Source: Agarophyton chilense
Lineage: Eukaryota; Rhodophyta; Florideophyceae; Gracilariales; Gracilariaceae
Assembly: GCA_030374765.1 (NCBI GenBank)
Contig: JARGXX010000079.1
Coordinates: 806,001 to 870,000, forward strand
DNA length: 64,000 nucleotides
Reading direction: 5' to 3'
Both the position numbers and the translations under genes were made by a program. Under the pieces are notes generated by a model, which worked only from the letters and a program-made list of their open reading frames with translations, had not been told where the DNA came from and ran no database searches. Shown here piece after piece: positions 1-11,456 of the stretch (position 1 is its first letter; every line of letters begins with the position of its first letter).

Positions 1-1053
1 CTCGATGACGGCCCAATTGTCTGATGTGGCCGTAAGGATTACTGAGCCAAGGATTCTTCGTTGTGGGCTCGCATATTGGCCAGTGCCATACTGCCATCTG
101 GTATGTCCTTCTAAGGAGTAATAAGTCCGGTCCAGCGTGTCATCAGCAGGAACGCCGAGTTATTGCGACAGTAGTCGAAATTCCACTTGGCCGATTGCCT
201 AGTATGGTGCGCCGTCGTCTACAAGAGGACCAAGTTTTTCGGGTACAGAACCAACATTAACAGTGGCTGTAGAGTAGACGAGGGAGGCTGAATTAAATGA
301 CATCGTATTGTTGCCATATCTTGTGGCCTTGGTGTCACCGTCAGCGCCAGAACGACCTTGTGTCGATGATACAGAAGCATCGAAACTTCTTTCATGGGGT
401 GGTAAGGACCCGTCGGGGTTACAGTTTCTCTTCCAGTGACCATACTTGCCGCAATTGTCGCAGGGATACTTCATCGTAGGTGACAGTCCCTTTGAGCGAT
501 TACGGTCATTGATTCTATAGTTGCGAGGCGGAATCCGAGCAGCACTCGCAGACAGAGGTTGAACATTGGACGAAGTAGTCAGTACGGGATTGTGAACATC
601 ATCACACTGGCGCAACACCGACGCTATGTTTTCGTACTAAACGGTATTCAGGAAGTCCGTTGTGGTGGCCTCCTGTGTCAACGTTGTGTCTGTTGATGTA
701 GCCGCCAATACGGAGACACGTTGTCCGTTCTCAACCGCCGAGTTTGCCAGGAGCATGAACGCGGTGAGGGCTTTGGGGAGTTTGGCCGTTTTTGATTGGG
801 CATTGAACTTGGATGCCTGGGCGTCGAATCTTAGTTCGAAATTCCTGACGGATTCATTCGTGGCCCGCTTAACTTGAAGCAGACGAATAAAGTTAGCATA
901 GACTTCACTGACAACCGAGAGAGAATCTCGTTTGTAAATAGCTTTAACTATCGATTCTGCACCAGTATCCGAGGCCAAGTCGGTATCTGGGATTGCAGAG
1001 CACAAGTCTCTCGCCCTGCCGTACAGTTGAGACTTCAACATAATCCCTCGCAA
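1..1053 (-). pseudogene. Copia-type gag and start of protease, broken
   Basis: One minus-strand frame runs from 1053 toward the window start and is cut only by stop codons. The upper part (1053-637) looks like a retrotransposon Gag helical region. After an in-frame TAG at 637-639 the same frame continues to a CCHC zinc knuckle (CDNCGKYGHWKRNC, C-x2-C-x4-H-x4-C), which packages RNA in Gag proteins. It then reaches DDGAPY, an in-frame TAG at 199-201, and AIG, which together look like a Copia aspartic-protease active-site segment with one codon turned into a stop. Pol lies outside the window. The 5' end of this gag is cut by the LTR starting at 1073. The family (Copia rather than Gypsy) rests on the DDGAPY-type protease motif and is less sure than the retroelement call. 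Confidence 0.75.
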
Positions 1054-1072
1054 GGCTACAGAGATCTTATTA

Positions 1073-1986
1073 TGTAGAGCAACGCCCAGTCAGGGGATAC
1101 TTGAAGATGCAACTCATAGAATGAGGATTGAACCCTCCGAGGGTTATGATTATGATCCCCTCTAAGGTGTGCTGAGGTGGCACTGTTTTCTGGTTATATT
1201 TTGCCTATAAGCGAAAATTCGGATGGCCCATGGTTGGATTGGCCCCGTGATACACGTGGCTTAATTTTGGCACCGATTTTCGGATATTTGTAGAACGTTG
1301 GACTTTTGGGCCCTGACAGTTGGATCTCCACGTGTATGGCCCTGAGCAGGTGTGCACTACTGTAGAGTTTAGTTAGTGGGCCCTACTTAGGGAGATGAGA
1401 TCTGACAGTCCGAAGCTCAGAGTAAATGGTAACCAAGGTTGGTCTTCGATACCTCTAGAGGTTCTTCGTCGCCATCGTTTCGGCCTTACAACCCGGAACG
1501 GGCCCTGGTTAGCAACGCCTGCGTAGGGACACGACTCCACTTGGAGAGTGCCCACGTTTGGGTTCCGTGCAACCACCCTCTTGGGACCGCTCAGACGACC
1601 TGCGTGCACGATACCCCGTGGGGGTTCTGCTTACTTGTTGCGTGCTTTTTGTGTTTCCTTTCGAGGACAGGTTTTCGCCCCTGTATTGGGTTTCTTTTGT
1701 TGTTTAGCCCCTTTTCTGGTTCTCGGGTCCGGTGCCTGTTAGTGCCCGACCCTCGCCCCGTTTTTCCTCTTCGCCGGATTTTCCCCCATTCTTTGGGATA
1801 CCCATACCCATTCCCGATCCAACGGTTTCTACCCCTCCCCTCCGTCGGTACTGCCGGAATCCCCCGTGGGAGTTACACCCCACACTACGGGTGGAACGGA
1901 GGGCTCTGTCTCTGAGTCTGCCTCCCCCAGGGAGCAAGGCTTCGAACACCTTGAGAGCACTTCCCGTCGCCGGGTTTTGCTCCACA
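1073..1986 (+). repeat. 5' LTR (914 bp)
   Basis: The sequence begins TGTAGAGCAACG and ends GCTCCACA. It repeats at 6955-7868 with an offset of 5882 bp and one visible mismatch. Several plus- and minus-strand ORFs of 64-158 codons inside it are identical in both LTR copies; they have no family resemblance and are taken as chance ORFs in a GC-rich LTR. Confidence 0.93.
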
Positions 1987-1988
1987 AG

Positions 1989-2006
1989 TGGTCTCCCGAC
2001 TTAGAA
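1989..2006 (+). promoter_or_regulatory. Primer binding site
   Basis: TGGTCTCCCGACTTAGAA starts two bases after the 5' LTR. Nearly the same 18-mer sits beside the LTRs at 26575, 33726 and (reverse strand) 58687, so four Gypsy-type elements here appear to use the same tRNA primer. I could not name the tRNA. Confidence 0.7.
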
Positions 2007-2213
2007 TCCGTTCTCGGACTTTTGGGTTGGTCATCCACGTGTTGGAATATCTCTTGGAAGAGGAAGCACCGTCGTGAAGATTTGTTGTAGTGGTTCCCTT
2101 TGGAAAGGGTGGAATTGATTTTTATTTTTGTTTTGTGTTACGTCATCCGTTCTCCGGGAATCTCGTGATCGAATTTCATTGTTACCCCGAATCGTCGGTG
2201 TCGTGTCTGCAGC

Positions 2214-4244
2214 ATGTCGCCGCCTACCCGTGGTTCCAGGACTGGATCGAACCGTCAAGCAGATTCAGTGCCCCCGGCCCCGCCTAGGTCGAGGAGCTCA
2301 ATTCCCGAAGGTCGGAACGATTCCGGTATCGATCCGGACACTCGGAGAGCACCCTCAGTGGTTTCAGGTCCTCGAGAGGTCGTGGCTGTGGGCCCAGCTC
2401 CAGTGGTGGAGACCCCCTCAGCAGCACCCCGAAGTCGGGCCGACCCTGAACTACAGCGCCTGGAGACTCGAATCGATATCGCCAACGCGGCTCACATCGA
2501 GCTCCTTCAGGAGGTTACTACCCTCCGCCTCAAGGTGGAGGACGCCCAGGTGCGGGGAGTCGCCGATGACCTTCGTACCCTGAGGAGGGATGTGAACTCC
2601 CTTTTGGAAAGCTTTGGTACCCCTGGGGTCTTTATCCAGGAGTACCGGAGCCTCGTGGAGGAACACCGCGTGCAAGCGGAACGCTTCCGAGCTCGGCTGG
2701 ACACCCTCGAGGCCATTATCCGTATGGACGGAGACGCAGAAGCCTCGAAGAATAAACCCGACGTTTCGGAAGACGAAGAACACCGCTCCGCTAAACGGGA
2801 CCGCCGCAAGTCCAAGAAGAGGGTTCACCTCCAAGAGGATTTATCGGATTCCGATCCCAATCGCTCGTCATCGAGTTCCTCCTCCGAATCTTCGGATAGT
2901 GAAGATGGACGCCGGTCATCCCGGGCGACTCGGTCGAAGGCTACTTACACCTCTCAAGGGGCAATCCGTACCCAGAAGAAGGGTAGAAAACACCTTGGAT
3001 TAAGGGAACTGAAGCCGACGAATCCTCTCTATCGGAAGCTGCTATCGTACCGCTATTACCGGTTGGATAACCCTTCGGGAGATCGAACATCCCGCGGAAC
3101 GGGTAAGGTCAAGGACTACATCAAAAGGCTGAGCATCACCCTACAGAAGAGGGAGTTCACAGGAACAGACCCAATTCTGGTGCTCAATTTCCTTGCGAGG
3201 TTCGTCCAGGAGGCTGACATCCTCGGTATGAGTGAAGCGCAAGCGTATCTTGCATTACCCTATTTCTTAAAGGGGATGGCTGAAGACCAGTTCAACTCCG
3301 TCCGTGGATCATCCCGAGCCTCAAAAGGGGGAGTCACGTGCTGGCCCGAAGCGGTGCAGTACCTCTTGAGGTCATACGCTACTGGAAATGCGATTCAGGA
3401 AGCAACCCTTGCATTAAGGGATACGCGGCAGAAGCCGATGGAAACCGAAACGGTGTATTCAACTCGCTTGAATAAAGCGTTTCACCGATGCAGGAATTTA
3501 TTCCCCGCCTACGAGAGATGCTCCATGTTTGTGGATGGTTTGGACCCCTCGATAAGGGCATTGGTTGCCCAACATCGGGAAGAGAAGCGCAAGCTGACCT
3601 ACTTGGAACTGGTTCAGTACGCCCAGGCTGAGGGGGATACTCTCCGTGCCCGGCAGAACCGAAAGAGTCGGCCGACACGTGCACTCCTCGCCGATGGAGG
3701 TAACTCGTCTTTGTCACTCGCAGGAGGCTCTGCCCCTGTGGGGGTCAATGATAACATTCACTTCATGGGAAGTAACCCCGAATCTATGGGTACGTCTGAG
3801 TTGCCGTCGACATCCGCTCCGACTACGAATGAAGACCTTGCGCTCTATACCCACGGACGGAGGGTGCCAGCCGCATCGCTACCTTTTGCGAATACCGCTG
3901 CTCGGGTCTCTCGCCCCGGATGGAGGGATACAGCACCACGTCGCGTGGATTCACGTCCACAACCGAACCCGGCAGAGCTGATTTGCTATTTGTGTTACCT
4001 CCGTGGTCACAAAGCACCAGACTGCACATTTCCCCTGCGGGAGGGTTCACGAATTATCGCTCAGTACGAGGCTCTGACCCCTGATGAGAAAGCTCGAGTC
4101 CTGAGTAGGTCCTATGAAGAACAAAGGATACTCCGAGCTCACCTTGCTGATAGGGATACAGAACTTGTACCCGCGAACGGGGAACACCCGGTCCCCTTCG
4201 AGGCAGCTGCACCGAATTCGGTGGGGTCCACTTCGAAAAACTAA
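2214..4244 (+). CDS. Gag polyprotein of Ty3/Gypsy-type element
   Basis: A 676-residue Gag begins at ATG 2214. The first 220 residues are proline/serine-rich with a helical segment. Residues about 180-260 are acidic, then serine-rich with RRKSKKR-like basic patches. A capsid-like helical region follows at about 290-460. A CCHC knuckle lies at residues 591-604 (CYLCYLRGHKAPDC, nt 3984-4025). The protein would form the virus-like particle and bind element RNA. After the TAA at 4242-4244 the same frame stays open apart from a TAG near 4485 and ends at TAG 4752-4754. The acidic, proline-rich tail therefore looks like a lost, or read-through, extension of Gag. Since the LTRs are almost identical, these stops may have been inherited through trans-mobilisation rather than gained after insertion. 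Confidence 0.85.
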   Translation: MSPPTRGSRTGSNRQADSVPPAPPRSRSSIPEGRNDSGIDPDTRRAPSVVSGPREVVAVGPAPVVETPSAAPRSRADPELQRLETRIDIANAAHIELLQEVTTLRLKVEDAQVRGVADDLRTLRRDVNSLLESFGTPGVFIQEYRSLVEEHRVQAERFRARLDTLEAIIRMDGDAEASKNKPDVSEDEEHRSAKRDRRKSKKRVHLQEDLSDSDPNRSSSSSSSESSDSEDGRRSSRATRSKATYTSQGAIRTQKKGRKHLGLRELKPTNPLYRKLLSYRYYRLDNPSGDRTSRGTGKVKDYIKRLSITLQKREFTGTDPILVLNFLARFVQEADILGMSEAQAYLALPYFLKGMAEDQFNSVRGSSRASKGGVTCWPEAVQYLLRSYATGNAIQEATLALRDTRQKPMETETVYSTRLNKAFHRCRNLFPAYERCSMFVDGLDPSIRALVAQHREEKRKLTYLELVQYAQAEGDTLRARQNRKSRPTRALLADGGNSSLSLAGGSAPVGVNDNIHFMGSNPESMGTSELPSTSAPTTNEDLALYTHGRRVPAASLPFANTAARVSRPGWRDTAPRRVDSRPQPNPAELICYLCYLRGHKAPDCTFPLREGSRIIAQYEALTPDEKARVLSRSYEEQRILRAHLADRDTELVPANGEHPVPFEAAAPNSVGSTSKN

Positions 4245-4754
4245 ACTTCGGATACTCCCGAACCTGGGCCCGCTCCCTCAAGGGCCCAGTCAACGAACTC
4301 TTACAGAGTTACTGCCCCACCGGAGGTAATCAAGCCTCCTGGCTCTCCGCCTAAGGAGGGGGAGGAGGACTTAGTTCCTTCGCAGGACGATGTTTCGGCG
4401 TCAGCCAGTCGCCTTAACAGGGAATCTAGTTCTCACAGTGAGATGGCCAGCCCGACCGAGCCGGCGACAGAGAAGTCACAACCCTAGCGTATGGGTAGCA
4501 ACATCACCGCCGACCCAGCCGAGCACGACGTCAGAAAAGATGACGAAAACCCGCCTAGGGAGAGTCGTGTGGAGAACTCCGCACCCGGAACGCCTATGGA
4601 GCCAACGATCACCCGCGGCCGCGGAAGAGACACTGAGGTGCCGCACACTCAAACCCCGCTTTCTCGGGAACGAGTTGTGTCAGCGGAACCGCACGGGGAA
4701 GATCTCGACGACGAGGCTGACCAAATTTGGCTCTCCGTCATGGGATGGGAATAG

Positions 4755-5303
4755 GAACTCCTATGGAGACACTGGAACCCTCAGGAATGGGAAAGAAATG
4801 AGTGAGACCCGTCGGGGACAGCTCAGGAGAGTGCTAGCGCGTGCCGAAAGCGCCACCTCACATCCGCTTGCGGAGTGGCAACCGGCGCCCGCGCATTTAT
4901 GTGGCACACGTCGAATGGCACCGAGCCAATCAAAAGGCTCTGACGACCAACCGTCGTGCAAACCGCCTCACTGAGCCAATCAAAAGGCTCTGACGACCAA
5001 CTGTCGCGCTAACCGCCTCCGTCGCACGGCGCGTTGCACAAGGGCAACCTTCGTCCCCGTAGCTCGGGTTGACGTTGAAGTCTTACCCCCCTGAGATTGG
5101 AGACACTAAGGCGTCGCGGTTTCTCAACCGTCACGGAATCTAAGAACACTGTTGTTATTGGGAAGATCTCAGCTTTAAGAAAAACCCAAAACTGGGCAGT
5201 TTTGACTCCGTAGACGGAAGTTACAACGTAGCCCACGCGCCACTCGGCGCCGTTTGGACGAAGTGCTGAGACCCGCTCGCAACACGGAAAAGAACCCACC
5301 GGG
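4755..5303. other. Internal non-coding stretch with a 50-bp direct repeat
   Basis: This is where protease, RT and integrase would lie in a complete element; none is visible. A 50-bp unit beginning GAGCCAATCAAAAGGCTCTG occurs twice in tandem (4923-4972 and 4973-5019). Confidence 0.5.
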
Positions 5304-5594
5304 GTGTGTCTAGACCCTACGTTGACACCCTCAAGGGAACTAGAGCGTTCCAAGATGGAAGAGAAGCCCGAACAGGGAAAAGTGTACCCGCAGGGATTCG
5401 TTATCGATCGCATCGTGCGTCACATCTACACCCCCGAGGGAGAAGTTTGCTATCAAGTCCGATGGTACGGATTCTCGCCTGATGAGGATACAGTGGAACC
5501 CATTGAGCACCTTCCGAGGTCTAAGGTTTTATCCTATCACCGACGCGCTCGGGTAACCTTGCCTCCAAGTCTGGATCGTGCCCAAGTCGGGTAA
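5304..5594 (+). CDS. Chromodomain ORF of the LTR element
   Basis: A short ORF; the internal Met at about 5355 is a plausible start. It carries a chromodomain-like segment: FVIDRIVRH, then the strand QVRWYGFSPDEDTVEP and a helix EHLPRSKVLSYH. In chromoviruses this domain is fused to the end of integrase and directs insertion to marked chromatin. Here it survives without an integrase, in the same frame as Gag. Either it is a relic of the deleted pol gene, or it is made as a small separate protein or Gag-chromodomain fusion. Domain call is confident; independent expression is not shown. Confidence 0.75.
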   Translation: MCLDPTLTPSRELERSKMEEKPEQGKVYPQGFVIDRIVRHIYTPEGEVCYQVRWYGFSPDEDTVEPIEHLPRSKVLSYHRRARVTLPPSLDRAQVG

Positions 5595-5975
5595 GCCACC
5601 ACGGGAACTGGTGTGGATGCGACCTCGAAGTGAGGAAGATGTTGGACCTCTGAAGAGGAATTGAGGAGAGTATCCCGAAGAACACGTATTGAGAGGGAAT
5701 GTCTACTGGCCCTCGGCCTAGCGCCGTTAACCGGGGAACACAACACCGGTTATCGGGACAGTTTATAATGAAAAAGGAAAAGAAGACCCACGAAGTGGAG
5801 AAGAAGATTAAAAAGAAGATTGGACCCTAGGAAGGGCAGAAGATGAAGAAGATCCTAAGAAGGAATGAAGAAGATGAAGAAGATCCTAGGAAGGAAGAAG
5901 AAAAGAAGTTATGCAAATATCAGAAGTTTACTATTGTCACCAAGCTATGGACTCTACAATTGCCCGAAGGCGGAA

Positions 5976-6912
5976 CTACGGAAAGCCCGAGGAGGGACCC
6001 GCCCCACCGCTGGGATTCTGACCCTGATGGTACGCCGAGGCGAAAGCCAACATCTGGCTCACATCCGTCATACCCGGGGGAATCGGAATGCGTGCGTTCA
6101 CGAGGCCTTGTCGCACACTATCCGCTTGCGGAGTGGCAACCGGCGCCTGCGCAAGGGTGTTCACACCCCACCCGGGGGGAGCAGATGGACCGCCACCGGA
6201 TGCATTCGCCGCCGCAGCTGATGTCGTTCCCACTGGTTGGAAGGGTGCAGATGGCTCCACAGGGAGTACTCCACTAGGAGCTGGCACTTCGTTATCCAAC
6301 GCTGGATCGTCCAGGTCTACTGGAGGCTCGTACTCGTAATCGTCGGTATAAATGAACCCCGTCGGGTGTCCCACCGGCATCGGTCGAGGCGAGTCAATCA
6401 GCGCCCGTGCTTGCGCCGCGCTGATGCGAACCCCTTCGAAGGGATTGTAATAGACCCAGTTACCGGAGCCCGGATCGTACCGGCCAGGAGACTTGTCTCG
6501 TGCGGATCCTTCCCCTGCGGGCTGATTTGCCACTGGAACTCGATCCCATTGGGTGTTGTCGATCACGTCCAAGATTGGATACAGGTCCTGCACGTTGCTG
6601 GCCGAACCCAACGCTGGGACAAGGTCGATCTGACGCATGATGGCCCGTAGCATCGGAGAAATCTCCACCCTGCTGGGGAGCTTCGTTGTCCGCCGGCGCG
6701 GAGGCCGATGGCCCCGAGAGTGTGTTGATGAAGTATGGGTTCATTCCCTTCAGAGGGCTGGTTGAGACCGCTGTTGCGAGAAGTTGCTTATCGCCGAAAG
6801 TCGGAGGAGTAGAAGAAAGTTGTACCGATGTGCCGGTTTTGTGGCGATCCTCAGAAGTGGTGAAGGACCCCATTGGGAAAGAAGTATGTATAGTGATCGG
6901 AAAGCTAGACAC
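5976..6912 (-). CDS. Antisense ORF pair at the 3' end of the element
   Basis: Two overlapping minus-strand frames (6912-6460 and 6668-5976) run opposite to gag, between the chromodomain and the 3' LTR. The second (230 codons) is proline- and acid-rich with segments such as VQDLYPILDVID and a Y/D/E/P-rich centre. The first has a GTG, not an ATG, at its open start; ATG occurs 14 codons in. The pair may be one protein split by a frameshift near 6668, or two exons. No known domain is recognised. Similar antisense ORFs occur at the same place in the Gypsy elements at 40586-42742 and 59134-59451, which argues against chance. Confidence 0.5.
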
Positions 6913-6941
6913 CCGCGCCTCGGAATGTTCTTCCTCGTCTT

Positions 6942-6954
6942 AAGGAGGGGGAGA
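6942..6954 (+). promoter_or_regulatory. Polypurine tract
   Basis: AAGGAGGGGGAGA lies directly before the TG of the 3' LTR, the normal position of the plus-strand priming site for reverse transcription. Confidence 0.8.
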
Positions 6955-7868
6955 TGTAGAGCAACGCCCAGTCAGGGGATACTTGAAGATGCAACTCATA
7001 GAATGAGGATTGAACCCTCCGAGGGTTATGATTATGATCCCCTCTAAGGTGTGCTGAGGTGGCACTGTTTTCTGGTTATATTTTGCCTATAAGCGAAAAT
7101 TCGGATGGCCCATGGTTGGATTGGCCCCGTGATACACGTGGCTTAATTTTGGCACCGATTTTCGGATATTTGTAGAACGTTGGACTTTTGGGCCCTGACA
7201 GTTGGATCTCCACGTGTATGGCCCTGAGCAGGTGTGCACTACTGTAGAGTTTAGTTAGTGGGCCCTACTTAGGGAGATGAGATCTGACAGTCCGAAGCTC
7301 AGAGTAAATGGTAACCAAGGTTGGTCTTCGATACCTCTAGAGGTTCTTCGTCGCCATCGTTTCGGCCTTACAACCCGGAACGGGCCCTGGTTAGCAACGC
7401 CTGCGTAGGGACACGACTCCACTTGGAGAGTGCCCACGTTTGGGTTCCGTGCAACCACCCTCTTGGGACCGCTCAGACGACCTGCGTGCACGATACCCCG
7501 TGGGGGTTCTGCTTACTTGTTGCGTGCTTTTTGTGTTTCCTTTCGAGGACAGGTTTTCGCCCCTGTATTGGGTTTCTTTTGTTGTTTAGCCCCTTTTCTG
7601 GTTCTCGGGTCCGGTGCCTGTTAGTGCCCGACCCTCGCCCCGTTTTTCCTCTTCGCCGGATTTTCCCCCATTCTTTGGGATACCCATACCCATTCCCGAT
7701 CCAACGGTTTCTACCCCTCCCCTCCGTCGGTACTGCCGGAATCCCCCGTGGGAGTTACACCCCACACTACGGGTGGAACGGAGGGCTCTGTCTCTGAGTC
7801 TGCCTCCCCCAGGGAGCAAGGCTTCGAACACCTTGAGAGCACTTACCGTCGCCGGGTTTTGCTCCACA
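6955..7868 (+). repeat. 3' LTR (914 bp)
   Basis: The copy matches 1073-1986 with one visible difference (A at 7845 for C at 1963). It ends GCTCCACA at 7868 and runs straight into Harbinger-type DNA, not into the Copia gag that flanks the other side. Confidence 0.93.
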
Positions 7869-7906
7869 GATATGGGGGAAGGTGATGCTGGAGAAATGGA
7901 TAATTA

Positions 7907-8257
7907 TTGTCTGATCGGGCTGATGTTTCGGACGGCGAGGACGAAGCAGATGATGAGCCTCCAACTCATCAACCGTCATTGCACCCGACATGCAGCACAC
8001 CGTTCCCTGCTTCCACAATTCCTTTGGTGCATAAGAAGAGCCGCGCTGGCTCTCTCGGTGGTGAAGACTCCATTATGGAGCTTTTTAAATCATCTATGCT
8101 ACAGGAGAGGGAATTCAGGGTGCAGGAAAGAGAAAGAAGGGCACATAAACTAGAAGACGATCGGGCAAGAAGATCAGAAGCAGCACGAATCTGTGCAGAA
8201 ATTAGAGAGGAGGAGCGAAAGGAAAGGGAGAGGGAAAGCACAGAAGCTAAATTATAG
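7907..8257 (+). pseudogene. Charged coiled-coil fragment, possible Harbinger second ORF
   Basis: An open frame without an ATG start (TTG at 7907, stop TAA just upstream) reads an acidic, proline-rich linker and then a long Arg/Glu helix (QEREFRVQERERRAHKLEDD and so on). Such tails occur at the C-terminus of the MYB/SANT-like DNA-binding proteins that accompany PIF/Harbinger transposases. The neighbouring decayed transposase on the other strand supports this reading. The N-terminal MYB part is missing, probably removed at the LTR junction at 7868. Confidence 0.4.
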
Positions 8258-8339
8258 AGGGAAAAAGACCGGAAATCGAGTGAATCATACATGGAGATGA
8301 TGATGATGCTGTTCACCAAAGAGGACGGAAGTAGCTCTA

Positions 8340-9310
8340 GGGTACGGAATGGTTTATTAAGTTTTTAAAAGGGATGGTAACAGTGCCCATAGAAGGAGAG
8401 AGTAAGATTCGATGCTTAAATGAGGCATGAAAGTTGTAAAGATCTGGTTGAATCCTACGAGACGAGTTCGCAGATTGAAAAGTAGGACGACCAGATGTAA
8501 TACCAATCGACTTTTTCCCCTCTCTTCGTACACAAGCCTGTCTTTGAGACGTAGGAAGGAGCCCCAAAAGGCTCTCATTCCTCACTCTGAGCCTTGACGT
8601 GCCGAGGTAGCTTGTTTAACACAATACAAACCTGCCCGCTCAGCAGTAGCAAGACGCGATTGAGCAGAATTCACTAGAAAAGGGTAATCTCCCCTGCTAA
8701 AAGCAGATTCCACCACACAAGTTCTACTAGTTTTTTCATATAGCTCCTTCAACTTAGAATAGATAAATCCCTACTCAGCAATAGCAGAGTCGTGCCTCGA
8801 CCCAGGTGAATTAAATGCACATGCTTTGACTGCACCCGCGGGGGAGAAGACAAATACATTACCAACATAGTGATCATGAGTCCATCCATTATAAAATGTG
8901 TTCTGCATCATGGCGTTGCTTGACTTTTGGAGGTAAAGCTTTAGACCATCAGCTACAGCATAAATATCAGGCAGAATAGATTATTCAGAGCTGATTGCCT
9001 CTATATAGGAGGCTACTTCAGAGTCAGATGGAATTCTAATAGAGGCTTTTGGGTGTTACAAAAGGGCTTTTAGAAGTGGAAGCCTGCCAAATCCTAGAAA
9101 AGAAGAGCAAACTGAAGCTAAGACCCACAAAATAGTACATAGAACCATCGTAGAACCACTAATGCGATACCATGCTATCGAAAGAGCAAGAAATTGAACA
9201 GATTTCATTGACCGGGGCCGTCCTCGACTAAATAGTCTAGTCGGTATAAGCTTTATATTTCTGGCAATTCTGTAGGGGAAAAAGCGATCATAAAGAGGGA
9301 CGAAAATTTC
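8340..9310 (-). pseudogene. DDE superfamily (PIF/Harbinger-type) transposase, decayed
   Basis: Translating the minus strand by eye gives, in order, RGRPRSMKSVQF (about 9230), a helical segment ending FGRLPLLKALL, YNGWTHDHYVGNVFVFSP (about 8890), GSRHDSAIAE, VVESAFSRGDYPFL (about 8720), GMRAFWGSFLRL and LFNLRTRLVGFNQI (to about 8390). This series is the familiar pattern of DDE_Tnp_4 endonucleases: YNGW.HDHYV, SPGS.HDS and NLRTRLVG.NQI are conserved blocks. In-frame stops (for example after KALL, after AISSE, after SAIAE, after ARQGSE) and at least one frame change make it a relic. No terminal inverted repeats were found, so the element limits are unknown. Confidence 0.8.
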
Positions 9311-10396
9311 AAAAAGAGACTAAATTGATCGATGGTCAAAACTGCATAGAGTTTGAAGAGCCTGATCCAAATTGGATCCATACAGAAAACTCAAAGACGC
9401 TGGGCTACATTGAAGTACAACGCGAGATGCGTTGATCTCTCCGCCGACGGGCATCTCTCGAAATAGTGTTGCGAAAAAACACCCGCCTCCTCGTCCTTGA
9501 GGCTTCGATTAGCAAGAAAAAGCGTATTGGAAACATGAAGATGGCTCTGCCAGGAAGATATGGTGTGAACAGATATACGTACTATACAGAAATCCAAATA
9601 TTTTCGGTGCGAACGCACAACTTGTGTAATGTATCTTTGGACTAAAGTGCCAGTAGTTGTGCATACATAAATTGAGGTTTTAGGAGTCTCCCACTATTTA
9701 ATTTTTTGTTTGTCCTTCACATTTTTTTTTCTTCTTCTATAGAGAGCGCCTAATTTTTTTTCACAGTCTTATATGCATTCTAAGTTTTTGACTTGAATGG
9801 TGTAAATGGAATGTTTCTGTCATGTGGAAACTACGTGAGGCAATTGTTATGTTTTTGTTTTCTGAATTAATGATCACCACGCCTCTCACTTCTGACAGAT
9901 GCTGTGCAGGGACGAGACGATTCTCGACAGGAAATATCTTTCAAATTGTCTTGTTAATTGTAGTCGGATTGATCCTGAGTGCGATCTCCGAAGTGGTGTA
10001 TATTAAAGCGCAGTCGCTTCGCCTTGAGGGACGGTGTTGATATCCGTGCGCCTCATGCAAGGCGAAGGCGTACTATGACACACGCAGTATTACGTGTGCC
10101 TCCCATGCACCGTAGTTTGGACTGAAACAAATAAATTGCAACAGCCGACAGCGGTGTTGTCACCCGCCGTGCGGACAAGGCGTGCATCTTGGGGCACCGT
10201 CCCCTCCGTTTCTTACAATGCCGGTGGAGATGCCCTTACCACATCCCTGATACGTAGATCAGGTTCATACGTAAAAAAGATTCTCGTGGCATGGGAAGCA
10301 ATCAAAAAGACTCGCCACCCTTGCATTTACCGAATGTGGAATAGACAGTAACAACCCTATGCTCTTTTAACCATTTCCGAGCCCTGAGCAGATGAT
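9311..10396. other. Intergenic, no gene seen
   Basis: Only short ORFs without recognisable motifs (9391-9618 on the minus strand may be the ruined N-terminus of the transposase). The right part is the 3' flank of the proteasome gene. Confidence 0.5.

Positions 10397-11456
<1,060 letters not shown>

Larger units (their letters stand above)
1073..7868 (+). mobile_element. Non-autonomous LTR retrotransposon with gag, chromodomain and antisense ORF
   Basis: Two 914-bp direct repeats (1073-1986 and 6955-7868), both starting TG and ending CA, bracket a 4968-bp interior. A primer binding site follows the left LTR and a purine-rich tract precedes the right LTR. The interior encodes Gag and a chromodomain. 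I find no protease, reverse transcriptase, RNase H or integrase motif in any frame, so the copy must have been moved by enzymes supplied in trans, as in so-called TR-GAG elements. The interior also holds a minus-strand ORF near the 3' LTR. The LTRs differ at only one base that I found (C at 1963, A at 7845), so insertion was recent. No target-site duplication is visible: TATTA precedes the left LTR and GATAT follows the right one. Confidence 0.85.

Noticed and set aside
1439..1915. 158-codon ORF in the LTR (identical copy at 7321-7797)
   Set aside because: It lies wholly within the LTR in both copies; identity reflects the young LTRs, and the protein is low-complexity Pro/Leu/Phe with no family resemblance.
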